Shown one piece after another: positions 8,240-17,228 of a DNA stretch of 64,000 bases. This stretch comes from an uncultured Christensenellaceae bacterium (GTDB taxonomy: Bacteria > Bacillota > Clostridia > Christensenellales > Borkfalkiaceae). The notes beneath the pieces were generated by a model. That model saw only the letters and a list, made by a program, of their open reading frames with translations. It did no database searches and had not been told where the DNA came from. The stretch is from contig CAJUPX010000001.1 in NCBI GenBank assembly GCA_910588685.1, positions 10,367-74,366 on the forward strand, written 5' to 3'. Each line of letters starts with the position of its first letter. The first letter of the stretch is position 1. The translations under genes and the position numbers were made by a program.

Positions 8240-9424
8240 CTATTTTTTAAGTAGATTTTTAATCCGCGAAACGGCTTCCTTTGTAACTTCGCTGCTTCCG
8301 AACGCAGTTAAACGGAAATACCCCTCTCCGTTTGCGCCGAAGCCCGCGCCGGGCGTTCCCACCACCTGCGCCTCGTTTAAAAGATAGTCGAAAAACTCCC
8401 AGCTCTTCATTCCGTTAGGGCATTTCAGCCAGATATAGGGGGAATTTTTTCCGCCCGTATACCATATACCGAGTTCGTCCATACAATCGGAAATTAATTT
8501 GGCGTTATTTTTATAATACGCGATATTCTGTTCTGTTTCTTTTCTGCCCTGCGGCGTGAATACCGCCGCCGCGCCGCGCTGTACGATATAGGGCACGCCG
8601 TTGAATTTGGTTGACTGGCGGCGCAGCCACGTTCTGTTTGCGTTCATACCGTCCTTTTCAAGTTCGCGCGGAATTACCGTGTAGCCGCAGCGGGTACCTG
8701 TAAAGCCCGCCGTCTTTGAAAACGAGCAGAACTCAATGGCGCAGGTGCGCGCGCCGTCTATACTGAAAATTGATTTGACCGCGGATTTTTCCTCTATAAA
8801 GCTCTCGTATGCGGCGTCGTAAAGGATAACCGCGCCTGATTTGTTGGCGTAGTCCACCCACTCTTTGAGCTGGGCTTTGGAGTAAGCCGCGCCTGTGGGG
8901 TTGTTGGGAGAGCATATGTAAATTATATCCGCCTTTACCGAATAGTCGGGCATAGGCAAAAAGTTGTTTTGTTCGGTTGCGGAGGCAAACAACACCTTTC
9001 TGCCCGCCATTGCGTTGGTGTCCACATACACGGGATACACGGGGTCGGGCACAAGCACCGTATTATCCTGCGAAAAAATATCGAGTATATTGCCGAGGTC
9101 GGATTTTGCGCCGTCGGACACGAATATTTCGTTTAAGGCAAGCTCTACGCCCGTTTCGGCGTAATAGTCCTTTATTGCCGAGCGCAAAAACTCATAACCC
9201 TCGTACGGACCGTAGCCTTTGAACGTTGCCGCCGAACCCATTTCGTCCACCGCGGCGTGCAAAGCCTTTATCACCTCTTTTGCAAGGGGCAGCGTTACGT
9301 CGCCTATGCCGAGCTTTAACACCTTTTTATCGGGGTGGGCTTTAGTATACGCCGCTACCCTGTCGGCAACTTCGGCAAAAAGATAATTATCGGGAATATC
9401 GTTAAAGTTAAGATTGAATTTCAT
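8240..9424 (-). CDS. dapL: LL-diaminopimelate aminotransferase
   Basis: PLP enzyme that converts tetrahydrodipicolinate directly to LL-diaminopimelate using glutamate, bypassing acylated intermediates. The 394-residue class I/II aminotransferase begins MKFNLNFNDIPDNYLFAEVA with the DapL-type KVLKLGIGDVTLPL. The PLP lysine is K237 in SFSKTAGFTGTR, and CSPNNPTGAA marks the cofactor pocket. SD AAGGTG precedes the ATG. The upstream steps asd, dapA and dapB are at 32.6-35.4 kb, which supports the assignment over other aminotransferases. Confidence 0.95.
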   Translation of the reverse strand: MKFNLNFNDIPDNYLFAEVADRVAAYTKAHPDKKVLKLGIGDVTLPLAKEVIKALHAAVDEMGSAATFKGYGPYEGYEFLRSAIKDYYAETGVELALNEIFVSDGAKSDLGNILDIFSQDNTVLVPDPVYPVYVDTNAMAGRKVLFASATEQNNFLPMPDYSVKADIIYICSPNNPTGAAYSKAQLKEWVDYANKSGAVILYDAAYESFIEEKSAVKSIFSIDGARTCAIEFCSFSKTAGFTGTRCGYTVIPRELEKDGMNANRTWLRRQSTKFNGVPYIVQRGAAAVFTPQGRKETEQNIAYYKNNAKLISDCMDELGIWYTGGKNSPYIWLKCPNGMKSWEFFDYLLNEAQVVGTPGAGFGANGEGYFRLTAFGSSEVTKEAVSRIKNLLKK

Positions 9425-9435
9425 TATATAACACC

Positions 9436-11037
9436 TTATTTATGCAAACGGTATTTTACAGCGTGTTTTATAAACTCGCGGAAAATGGGGTGCGCCGACT
9501 GGGGGCGCGACTTGAACTCGGGGTGAAACTGCACGCCGATATAAAAGTCGTTTGCGGGAATTTCAACCGCCTCTACAAGCGTTCCGTCTGGCGAAGTACC
9601 CGCAATTTTCATACCCGCTTTTTCAACGTCGGCTCTGAATTCGTTGTTAAACTCGTATCTGTGGCGGTGGCGTTCGGATACCGTTTCATTGCTGTACGCC
9701 TCTTTCATTATATCGCCTATACACAGGCAGGGATACGCGCCGAGGCGCATTGTGCCGCCCATCTTTACGCCGTGCTGGTCGGGCATAAGGTCGATTACGC
9801 AGTGTTTGCTGTCGGGCTCGAATTCGGAAGAGTTTGCGTCGGCATAGCCCAAAACGTTTCGGGCAAATTCTATTACCGCCGTCTGCATTCCGAGGCATAT
9901 TCCGAAATAGGGCACGTTGTTTACGCGCGCGTATTCGGAGCACAGGAGCATTCCCTCTATTCCGCGCCTGCCGAAGCCGCCGGGCACTATTATACCGTCA
10001 ACGTCTTTAAGCGCTTTTTTTACGCTATCTTTTGTTAGCTCTTCGGTATCCACCCATTTTATATCAACTTCCGCAGAGTTTTCGTAGCCCGCGTGTGCGA
10101 GAGCTTCGGCAACGGACAGATATGCGTCGTGGAGCTGAACGTATTTTCCGCACAGCGCAATTTTCACCTTTTTGTCGCGGGCGGAAATGCGGCCGAGCAT
10201 TTTATCCCATTCGGTTAAATCTATTACGCCCGGGTCGAGCTTTAAACGCTTGCATACGATTTCGGAAAATCTGCTCTCTTCAAGCATTTTTGGGCACTGG
10301 TAGAGCACGGGCATAGTCATATTCTCTATACAGCACTCGGGCTCCACGTTGCAGAACATTGCTATTTTAGCCTTAACGTCGGCGGGCATAGGAGAATCTA
10401 CGCGGGTTATAATTATATCGGGGGTTATGCCCATTCCCTGCAATTCCTTTACGGAGTGCTGCGTGGGCTTGGATTTAAACTCTTCGGAGCCGGATATATA
10501 CGGTACGAGCGTTACGTGGATAAAGCAGCAGTTGTCCCTGCCGACCTCGCGCGCGACCTGGCGGATTGCCTCTATAAAGGGCTGGCTTTCGATATCGCCT
10601 ATCGTGCCGCCTATCTCGGTTATAACCACGTCTGCGCCGTTGGTTTTGCCTACGTTGTATATAAAGGTTTTTATCTCGTTCGTAACGTGGGGAATTACCT
10701 GCACTGTCTGACCGAGGTATTCGCCGTTACGCTCTTTATTGAGCACGTTCCAGTAGACCTTACCCGTGGTAAGGTTGGAGTATTTATTTAGATTTTCGTC
10801 GATAAAACGCTCGTAATGTCCGAGGTCGAGGTCGGTTTCCGCGCCGTCGTCGGTAACGAAAACTTCGCCGTGCTGATAAGGGCTCATTGTGCCGGGGTCG
10901 ATGTTTATATACGGGTCGAGCTTCTGGGAAGCGACCTTATACCCCCTGCATTTTAAAAGCCTGCCGAGCGACGCCGCCGTAATGCCTTTTCCGAGTCCCG
11001 ATACGACTCCGCCCGTAACGAAAATGTATTTTGTCAT
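9436..11037 (-). CDS. pyrG: CTP synthase
   Basis: Converts UTP to CTP with ATP and glutamine. The N-terminal amidoligase domain opens TKYIFVTGGVVSGLGKGI. The C-terminal class I glutamine amidotransferase has nucleophile C381 in GICLGMQ and the His/Glu pair in GVQFHPEF. The frame opens with TTG at 11049, but ATG at 11037 fits better: GGAG sits 6 bases upstream and the family begins MTKYIF, giving 533 residues. It is first in the operon with dapL and malQ. Confidence 0.97.
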   Translation of the reverse strand: MTKYIFVTGGVVSGLGKGITAASLGRLLKCRGYKVASQKLDPYINIDPGTMSPYQHGEVFVTDDGAETDLDLGHYERFIDENLNKYSNLTTGKVYWNVLNKERNGEYLGQTVQVIPHVTNEIKTFIYNVGKTNGADVVITEIGGTIGDIESQPFIEAIRQVAREVGRDNCCFIHVTLVPYISGSEEFKSKPTQHSVKELQGMGITPDIIITRVDSPMPADVKAKIAMFCNVEPECCIENMTMPVLYQCPKMLEESRFSEIVCKRLKLDPGVIDLTEWDKMLGRISARDKKVKIALCGKYVQLHDAYLSVAEALAHAGYENSAEVDIKWVDTEELTKDSVKKALKDVDGIIVPGGFGRRGIEGMLLCSEYARVNNVPYFGICLGMQTAVIEFARNVLGYADANSSEFEPDSKHCVIDLMPDQHGVKMGGTMRLGAYPCLCIGDIMKEAYSNETVSERHRHRYEFNNEFRADVEKAGMKIAGTSPDGTLVEAVEIPANDFYIGVQFHPEFKSRPQSAHPIFREFIKHAVKYRLHK

Positions 11038-11079
11038 ATGTTTCTCCAACCTGAATTTATCGTTTAAATATCAATAATT

Positions 11080-11108
11080 ATTATAACATAACGGCTTTTT
11101 ATTTGCAA
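11080..11108 (-). promoter_or_regulatory. Promoter of pyrG-dapL-malQ
   Basis: On the minus strand TTGCAA (11108-11103), 17 bases, TATAAT (11085-11080). This gives a leader of about 35 bases before the pyrG ATG. No pyrimidine-dependent attenuator is evident in it. Confidence 0.75.
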
Positions 11109-11109
11109 C

Positions 11110-11138
11110 AAAAATGCCCTCCCCTTTTAGGGGAGGGT
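11110..11138 (-). terminator. Terminator of the lipoprotein gene
   Basis: Eight-pair stem CCCTCCCC/GGGGAGGG with a five-base loop, followed on the minus strand by CATTTTTG. It overlaps the upstream edge of the pyrG promoter. Confidence 0.8.
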
Positions 11139-11152
11139 AAATAGTTTTTTAT

Positions 11153-13213
11153 TCAGCCTTCATAATCGGGGAGCACCGTGCTTGCTTTGCCTGCAAGTAT
11201 TCCGGATACCGTATTGCCGTAGTATCTGTCCGTTGTGTTGAAATATACCCGGTCGCTCATTCCGTAACGTTCGTTTTCAAATCCTACTTCGGGAGAATGA
11301 TAGCCGGAGCCTTGGGGTAAAGTCTTTTCAACGGCGAAATTCAAAATTATATCCCGCGTAGTTTCTACTTCTTCTTCCTTTACTTCATCCCATTCGTAAT
11401 CAGTTAAGGTAACCGTTAACGTAACACTGTTGCCAAGCGGTTTATACGCACTGTCGGGTTCGGTCGAGAGCTTATATTCGTAACCGATTATCGCGTTGTT
11501 CTGTACAACGGATTTTATACTGTAATAAATATAATCCGTATCTACAGAACCGCCCTCCGCATTACTAACGTAATATAAAGGCAAACCGATTGTTTTTTCA
11601 TCTTCAACGTATTCGCGGCGTGTCTCCACCGTTTTATTAGAAGATATATTTTTAAGCGTTTGTTTTTCGGACAAGTATTCGATAGTCATATTAACGTTTA
11701 CGGAGCCGGACTTTTCGCATAAATTATATTTGTATATCCATTCTTGTTTATCGGGATCGTATTCACTTTCTGCGGAATTGGTGTAGGATTCGGAAAATTC
11801 AACGGGATTGCTTCTGAATACCTGTTTTGTAAGCGCGCCGTTTTTGAAAGTATAACCCATTTCGGCTTTTTCTATTTTTAAACCGAAAGTTTCGGGCACC
11901 AGCACCGCGTCCTCTTCGGCAGTCTCCGCTTCGTTTGGTCCATAGAAATCGCCGTGCGTTATGTCGCGATACCCCGTCACCACGTCGAGAACGAACGAGT
12001 GTTCGGTAATATCTTTGGTATAGTCGGTCACGTAGGATTTTATCTGATCAACGTTTGTGCCTGCGAGTTTAAGGAAGAAATTGAGATCCATTTTATCCAA
12101 CGTGCTGGGCACGGATATTGCGGGAACGTTTCCCTCGGCAGGTATCATAACCTCTAAAATCTTGTTGAGCGCGTTTTTAAGCTCGTTGGAGCTTATAATC
12201 CTTACGAAATAGTCGTATGTGGTTTCGTTTTCGTTGGGCGCAACAAGGATTTTAGTAAGGTCGATATTGAGCTGAGTAAGCATTTCGCCGATATTAGGGA
12301 TTGCCGAAACGACGGTTTGAAGAATATTTACGAGCTTTGCGGCAGGTATGCCGTTGAGCAACGAGGACAGAATGGCTTTCACCGTATCGTTTTTAAGCAG
12401 ATCGCCTACGGTGGTGTTTTCGTCCAGCTGCGCAAGGAAAGCGTTTACCCCGGTTGCAAGATTGTAAACCATTTTGTTGATATCAACGGTTGCGGTTTCG
12501 CCTTTTACGGTCAATCCGCCAAAATAGTTGCCGAGAGACAATACTGCAAAATTCTGCAAGCCCAAACCGAGGTTTGCAAAAGCGCTCATACCGCCGAGCG
12601 CTTCAAAATCCAAGGACACGCCCTCGGTTGCCGATCCGCCGTATGAAAGCGTTATATTTGAAAAATCGGTAACGGGTTTGGTATTCGATGGAGTATATAT
12701 ACCCGTCGTTTCATCATAAGTATAACTTGCGGGAACCGAAAACGCATTCCAGTCGCGCAGAAAATTGTAGTCGTAAGTAGTGCCGTTATAGCTGTTATGC
12801 TCTTTGTTGGTATCGTTTTGCGTTCCAACGATACTGATATCGGCGTCGCCGTCGGCTAAGTTGAATTTACCGCTTTGGCTCATTTCATAGGAATTAGTAT
12901 AATTTTTTTCGGTCAGCGCGCTGCCTTTCTTACCGTCGGAGGTAAGAGCGTAATAATTGTATTCAGAAGTCTGATTAACGGACATAGACTCGGTAGCCGC
13001 CACATATTCCTGCGTAAGGACTCCGTTTATTAAAGCCGCGTTGGGGTCGTTGCCGGGGTTATCAGGGTTATTGGGGTCGTTCGGATTGTCCGTGTTGCCC
13101 GAACCGGGGTCTTTGGGTTTGTCTTCAACGGGCGTGCAGGCGGCAAAAACAGCGATTGTGAAAGCCATAATAAACGCCGTAAGCACAGTTAACAGTTTTT
13201 TAAAAATTTTCAT
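11153..13213 (-). CDS. Large secreted lipoprotein of unknown function
   Basis: A 686-residue protein with a lipoprotein signal peptide: basic start MKIFKKLL, hydrophobic core, then the lipobox VFAAC (modified Cys about residue 26). A low-complexity Asn/Pro/Asp/Gly linker (about 30-57) acts as a spacer from the membrane. The rest alternates beta-rich stretches with helical segments (about 240-400) rich in Leu/Ile/Asn. I recognise no enzymatic motif. It is transcribed alone from a near-perfect promoter with an unusual leader, so it is probably abundant. A surface or substrate-binding role is only inference. Confidence 0.82.
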   Translation of the reverse strand: MKIFKKLLTVLTAFIMAFTIAVFAACTPVEDKPKDPGSGNTDNPNDPNNPDNPGNDPNAALINGVLTQEYVAATESMSVNQTSEYNYYALTSDGKKGSALTEKNYTNSYEMSQSGKFNLADGDADISIVGTQNDTNKEHNSYNGTTYDYNFLRDWNAFSVPASYTYDETTGIYTPSNTKPVTDFSNITLSYGGSATEGVSLDFEALGGMSAFANLGLGLQNFAVLSLGNYFGGLTVKGETATVDINKMVYNLATGVNAFLAQLDENTTVGDLLKNDTVKAILSSLLNGIPAAKLVNILQTVVSAIPNIGEMLTQLNIDLTKILVAPNENETTYDYFVRIISSNELKNALNKILEVMIPAEGNVPAISVPSTLDKMDLNFFLKLAGTNVDQIKSYVTDYTKDITEHSFVLDVVTGYRDITHGDFYGPNEAETAEEDAVLVPETFGLKIEKAEMGYTFKNGALTKQVFRSNPVEFSESYTNSAESEYDPDKQEWIYKYNLCEKSGSVNVNMTIEYLSEKQTLKNISSNKTVETRREYVEDEKTIGLPLYYVSNAEGGSVDTDYIYYSIKSVVQNNAIIGYEYKLSTEPDSAYKPLGNSVTLTVTLTDYEWDEVKEEEVETTRDIILNFAVEKTLPQGSGYHSPEVGFENERYGMSDRVYFNTTDRYYGNTVSGILAGKASTVLPDYEG

Positions 13214-13243
13214 ACTTCTCCTTTTTCTCTGCTTATAAAGAGT

Positions 13244-13268
13244 TTATGCGCGTTGCAAACGCGCATAA
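13244..13268. repeat. 25-base inverted repeat in the lipoprotein leader
   Basis: TTATGCGCGTT and AACGCGCATAA are perfect complements around a GCA centre. It lies in the untranslated leader, between the start site and the ribosome-binding site of the lipoprotein gene. Confidence 0.85.
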
Positions 13269-13288
13269 TAAAGAGGTACCTCTTTATT
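13267..13288. repeat. 22-base perfect palindrome in the lipoprotein leader
   Basis: AATAAAGAGGT joined directly to its reverse complement ACCTCTTTATT, overlapping the preceding inverted repeat by two bases. The zero-length loop suits a dimeric DNA-binding protein better than an RNA hairpin. Confidence 0.8.
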
Positions 13289-13316
13289 TCGCAGATTAAA
13301 TTTTTTTATTGACGTT

Positions 13317-13345
13317 ATTATACTATATTATAAAATACGTGTCAA
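13317..13345 (-). promoter_or_regulatory. Consensus promoter of the lipoprotein gene
   Basis: Perfect TTGACA (13345-13340), 17-base spacer, perfect TATAAT (13322-13317) on the minus strand. It starts about 20 bases past the glnA stop codon, with no terminator between. Confidence 0.88.
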
Positions 13346-13363
13346 TTATATAAGGCAAATTAT

Positions 13364-15445
13364 TTACCTTACACTGTACAAAAGGTCGAAATATGTAGGA
13401 TAAGGCCAGTAATCGGCGGAAGTTAAGGTTTCCATTTCATCTACGTAACGGCGCAGTTCGTCCATACCGGGAATTATTACGTGCGCCATTGCCTGCGACG
13501 CGCTTAATATATCCGATTTGTCTATGGATTTTAAATCGGCTTCGAGCTTTTTGACCGCCGCGCTTGCCTTGTCGTTGAGTTCGGACAAACGGATTATTAA
13601 ATCGCGCTCCGTTGTGCAGGGTATTTTATCGCTTAAAGCCTGTTTTGAAGCTGCGTTTTGGCAGAGCTCGGCAATAAAACAGGATACAGCGGGAATATAG
13701 TCGCGCTTTGCCATTTCCAACATAGTCAAAGCCTCGATATTAATAGTTTTTATATAGTTTTCAAGACGGATATCGGCGCGAGCCTTAGCCTCCGCACGCG
13801 TAAATACACCCTGCTTTACAAATACCTCTATATTTTTTTCTTCGTACAGCACCGGGATTGCGTCGGCCGTGTTTTTGTTGTTTAAAAGTCCGCGCTTTGC
13901 AGCTTCGGGCTCCCACGCGGGACCGTAACCGTCGTGGTTGAAAATTATTCTGTAATGCGCCGTAAGCTCGCGTTTAATAAGCGCGTCTATTGCGTCGTTC
14001 AAATTGCTTTTATTTTCAAGTTCGTCGGCAAACTGCTCCAAAGCATCGGCTATTATGGTGTTAAGACCTATATTAGCGTCAGCGACGTTCGCCTGCGAGC
14101 CGAGCATTCTGAACTCGAATTTGTTGCCGGTAAATGCAAACGGCGACGTCCTGTTTCTGTCGGTGGCGTCTTTGGGGAAAATAGGGCTTTCGGGTACGCC
14201 TATATCGCCTTTGGCGGCTTTTGCCGCTTTATAGCTTTCGCCCTTTACAATGCTGTCTACAATCGCGCCGAGCTGGTCGCCGAGATATACCGATACTATT
14301 GCGGGAGGAGCTTCGTCCGCGCCGAGTCTGTGGTCGTTTGCAGCGGAGGCAACCGAGGCGCGTAAAATACCCTGATAATCGTCAACCGCCTTTATAACCG
14401 CGGTTAACACAAGCTTGAAAAGCGTGTTTGTTTCGGGGCTGTCGCCGGGATTGAGCAGGTTTAAACCGGTTTCGGTGTTGAGCGACCAGTTATTGTGTTT
14501 ACCGCTGCCGTTTATGCCGCGGAAGGGTTTTTCGTGCAGTAGGCACACAAGTCCGTGGCGGGGCGCAACCTTTTTCATAAGCTCCATAGTGAGCATATTG
14601 GAGTCAACCGCCACGTTTACCGTGGTGAATATAGGCGCCATTTCGTGCTGCGCGGGAGCAACCTCGTTATGCTTGGTTTTGGAGAGTATGCCGTAGCTCC
14701 ACAGCTCGCCGTCAAGATCGCGCATATACTCGCCTATCGTGGTTTTAATTGTGCCGAAGTAATGATCTTCAAGCTCCTGTCCGCGGGTGACGGGCGCGCC
14801 GAAAAGCGTTCTGCCTGTTAAAACGAGGTCTTTTCTCTTTAAATACTCCTCTTCGGATATGAGAAAATACTCCTGCTCGGGACCTACGGTTGTGGATACC
14901 CTTTTGCAGTCTATGCCGAAAAGTTTAAGTATGCGTTTCGCCTGTTTATCCACTGCTGTCATAGAACGCAGCAGCGGAGCTTTTTTATCGAGCGTTTCGC
15001 CGGTATAGGATACAAATACAGTCGGTATGTATAAAGTGCCCTCTTTTACGAATGCGGGCGAGGTGGGGTCCCACGCGGTATAACCGCGCGCTATATGGGT
15101 TGCGCGCGAGCCGCCGGAAGGGAAGCTCGATGCGTCGGGCTCACCGACTATAAGGCTTTTACCCGTAAGGCGCATTATAACTTTATCGCCCTCCGGCTCT
15201 ATAAAGCTGTCGTGCTTTTCGGCGGTAAGACCAGTGAGGGGCTGGAACCAGTGCGAATAATGCGTGGCGCCCTTGGATATTGCCCATTTTTTCATAGCGG
15301 AGGCTACGGCGCCGGCAATCGATACGTCGAGCCGCTTGCCCGTTTCGATAGTAGCCCGCAGAGCTTTGTACACTTCGGAGGGCAATGTGTCTTTCTGAAC
15401 GCTGTCGTTAAATACGTTTTCGCCAAATTCTTCGGGTAATTTCAT
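13364..15445 (-). CDS. glnA: Glutamine synthetase type III
   Basis: ATP-dependent ligase making glutamine from glutamate and ammonia. The 693-residue size and opening (LPEEFGENVFND) identify the type III (GlnN) class, much larger than the roughly 450-residue type I enzyme. Conserved stretches include SHWFQPLTG, GPEQEYFLI (metal-binding Glu), HEVAPAQHEMAP, GSGKHNNWS and DRNRTSPFAFTGNKFEFR. SD AGGAG precedes the ATG, and the gene has its own promoter. No glnR or other regulator gene is nearby. Type III enzymes are common in Bacteroidetes, cyanobacteria and Clostridia. Confidence 0.96.
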   Translation of the reverse strand: MKLPEEFGENVFNDSVQKDTLPSEVYKALRATIETGKRLDVSIAGAVASAMKKWAISKGATHYSHWFQPLTGLTAEKHDSFIEPEGDKVIMRLTGKSLIVGEPDASSFPSGGSRATHIARGYTAWDPTSPAFVKEGTLYIPTVFVSYTGETLDKKAPLLRSMTAVDKQAKRILKLFGIDCKRVSTTVGPEQEYFLISEEEYLKRKDLVLTGRTLFGAPVTRGQELEDHYFGTIKTTIGEYMRDLDGELWSYGILSKTKHNEVAPAQHEMAPIFTTVNVAVDSNMLTMELMKKVAPRHGLVCLLHEKPFRGINGSGKHNNWSLNTETGLNLLNPGDSPETNTLFKLVLTAVIKAVDDYQGILRASVASAANDHRLGADEAPPAIVSVYLGDQLGAIVDSIVKGESYKAAKAAKGDIGVPESPIFPKDATDRNRTSPFAFTGNKFEFRMLGSQANVADANIGLNTIIADALEQFADELENKSNLNDAIDALIKRELTAHYRIIFNHDGYGPAWEPEAAKRGLLNNKNTADAIPVLYEEKNIEVFVKQGVFTRAEAKARADIRLENYIKTINIEALTMLEMAKRDYIPAVSCFIAELCQNAASKQALSDKIPCTTERDLIIRLSELNDKASAAVKKLEADLKSIDKSDILSASQAMAHVIIPGMDELRRYVDEMETLTSADYWPYPTYFDLLYSVR

Positions 15446-15490
15446 ACTTATCTCCTGTGGTTAGTTGCGGCTTTTGCCGTCTACGGTTAA

Positions 15491-15519
15491 ATTATATATT
15501 ATTTAATGCCGATAGTCAA
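15491..15519 (-). promoter_or_regulatory. Promoter of glnA
   Basis: TTGACT (15519-15514), 17 bases, TATAAT (15496-15491) on the minus strand. The leader of about 40 bases contains a small GACGGCAAAAGCCG hairpin. Confidence 0.78.
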
Positions 15520-15596
15520 ATTAATTGCGACAAATTAAAGTATACCGTTTTTTTATTTACTTTATAACAATTGCATATATCTGTAAACTACAAAAT

Positions 15597-15637
15597 AAAA
15601 TGCGCCCCGAAAACATAAAAACGTCGGGGCGCATTTA
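15597..15637 (-). terminator. Terminator, probably ending transcription from aroA
   Basis: Stem ATGCGCCCCGA/TCGGGGCGCAT with a loop of about 13 bases, followed on the minus strand by TTTATTTTG. It lies beyond the pseudogene remnant, upstream of the glnA promoter. Confidence 0.75.
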
Positions 15638-15742
15638 TTGAAAAAAGGCGGCACATAGATACCGCTACTCTTAATGAACGTCAACCGATTACTACTACAT
15701 AAATCAAAATAAAAAGTCAAAATTTTTTATTGTTACTTATTT

Positions 15743-15925
15743 TTAGGATTGTTTAATCCATCTTGCATAAAGTATTGTTTGCTGATAAACCACCGTTTCC
15801 TCGGTTATTATTTCACTGTCAACTTCAGTTTGCTTTTGTTCCGTCTTTTCTTCGGGCAGGGTGTCGGTTTCAAAGTCCCATTTGTTTATACATTCCGCTT
15901 CTTTATATAAGACAACCGCTAAAAT
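15743..15925 (-). pseudogene. C-terminal remnant of a Listeria-Bacteroides (Flg_new/InlB-type) repeat protein
   Basis: A 60-codon open stretch with no start codon, closed by an in-frame TAA upstream and TAA at 15745-15743. It reads ...NKWDFETDTLPE...TILYARWIKQS. The pattern K-W-D-F-x-T-D-T followed by T-x-L-Y-A-x-W is the hallmark of the beta-grasp repeat in Gram-positive surface proteins. An acidic, Gln/Thr-rich insertion separates the two halves, and nothing of the protein's N-terminus remains. I read it as the tail of a deleted surface-protein gene. No other gene is seen in the 565 bases between glnA and aroA, apart from the glnA promoter and a terminator. Confidence 0.6.
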
Positions 15926-16010
15926 TTATAGTTAATATTATTACAGTAACATTAAAAGACAGTATATAAATACTGCCTAAACAAAGTTTGCATAACATTA
16001 AATTTTTTAT

Positions 16011-17228
16011 TTATTCAATCAAATCTTCACAAACCCCGGTTAAAACGTCAAAGTATTCTTTAAAGGTTTTGGAGCAGACCTCGGGATTTTTTATGCATAT
16101 TCCGTTGGAGCGCAAGCCCGTGATTGCAAAGCTCATTGCAACTCTGTGGTCGCCGAAAGTTTCTATCTGCGCGGCGCAAGGCTGCGAGGGGTAAATTTTT
16201 ACGCCGTCCGCCCTCTCCTCGCACTTTACGTTCATTGCAGTCAGGTTGCGGACAATAGCGTTTATTCTGTCGCATTCCTGTTTGCGGATATGTTCAACAC
16301 CGCATATTTCGGTGGGTTCATTCAAATACGGCGCGATTGCGGCAAGCGTTAACGCCTGGTCGGAAAACCCGCTCATATCTATTTTACCGCCGTTAAAGCT
16401 TTTAAGAAGCTCTATAAACTTATAATCGCCCTGTATACTGCGCACGTCTACTCCGTTTACGCGAATGTCAGTGCCGAGTATTTTATTCGCGGCATAAAAA
16501 TAACAAGCCGCGGAAAGATCGGGCTCTATACTGTATTCTCTTGCCGTATAACCGCCGCTAACCGTATATACGCCGTTATCGAGCGCGGTTTCGGCTCCGA
16601 ATTCCCGCATTATGCCGAGAGTCATATTAACGTAGTCGAGTCCGTGCGAGCCGGAAGTTTTTATTGTTACGGGTTGTTTTGCGCACACCGCCGAAATGAG
16701 GAGCGCGGACAAAAACTGGCTGCTGCCGCTTATATCTACGCATAGACTCGGATTTATTTTATCCGCGCCGCGTACCGTAAACGGAAAACAGTTGTCTTTT
16801 TGTAAAAAGCTGAATTGCGCGCCGAGTTCTTTAAGGGTGTTTATAAGAGGGGCTATCGGCCGGGATTTCATCTGGGCTGAGCTGTCGAGAGTGAAACAGC
16901 CGCTCTGGAACGCAAGAAAAGCGGGCAGAAATCGCGCCGCCGTGCCAGCGCTACCCACGTTTATTTCCTCGCTTTCGGTATTGAGTCTGCCGCCGCAACC
17001 GCGGACTTTAACAGTTGTTCCGTTAACTTCGCAGCCGACGCCGAGAGATTTTAAACAGTTTAAAAAGGTTTGGCAGTCGTCTGAAAACTGCGCGCCGTGC
17101 AGCACGCTTTCCCCCTCCGCCGCAGCCGCTATAAGCAGCGCGCGCGCCGTTATGCTCTTTGAGCCGGGGACTGATACGGTTATGCTTTTTTTACCGGTTA
17201 ACCCGTATATATTACGTACCGAATACAT
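16011..17228 (-). CDS. aroA: 3-phosphoshikimate 1-carboxyvinyltransferase (EPSP synthase)
   Basis: Sixth step of the shikimate pathway: transfers enolpyruvate from PEP to shikimate-3-phosphate. The 405 residues are slightly short for the family (about 430). Motifs are PGSKSITARALL near residue 21 (usual Asn replaced by Ala), NVGSAGTAARFL, SRPI, SGSSQFLSALL and GDHRVAMSF. Its ATG overlaps the trhP stop by one base (TAATG), and AAGAAGG provides an SD. It is the last gene of the rnj-trmR-trhP-aroA run. No other aromatic pathway gene is in the window. Confidence 0.95.
   Translation of the reverse strand: MYSVRNIYGLTGKKSITVSVPGSKSITARALLIAAAAEGESVLHGAQFSDDCQTFLNCLKSLGVGCEVNGTTVKVRGCGGRLNTESEEINVGSAGTAARFLPAFLAFQSGCFTLDSSAQMKSRPIAPLINTLKELGAQFSFLQKDNCFPFTVRGADKINPSLCVDISGSSQFLSALLISAVCAKQPVTIKTSGSHGLDYVNMTLGIMREFGAETALDNGVYTVSGGYTAREYSIEPDLSAACYFYAANKILGTDIRVNGVDVRSIQGDYKFIELLKSFNGGKIDMSGFSDQALTLAAIAPYLNEPTEICGVEHIRKQECDRINAIVRNLTAMNVKCEERADGVKIYPSQPCAAQIETFGDHRVAMSFAITGLRSNGICIKNPEVCSKTFKEYFDVLTGVCEDLIE

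Noticed and set aside
15763..15969. 68-codon plus-strand frame between glnA and aroA
   Set aside because: It is opposite the Flg_new-type remnant, which reads more like protein on the minus strand; no ribosome site.
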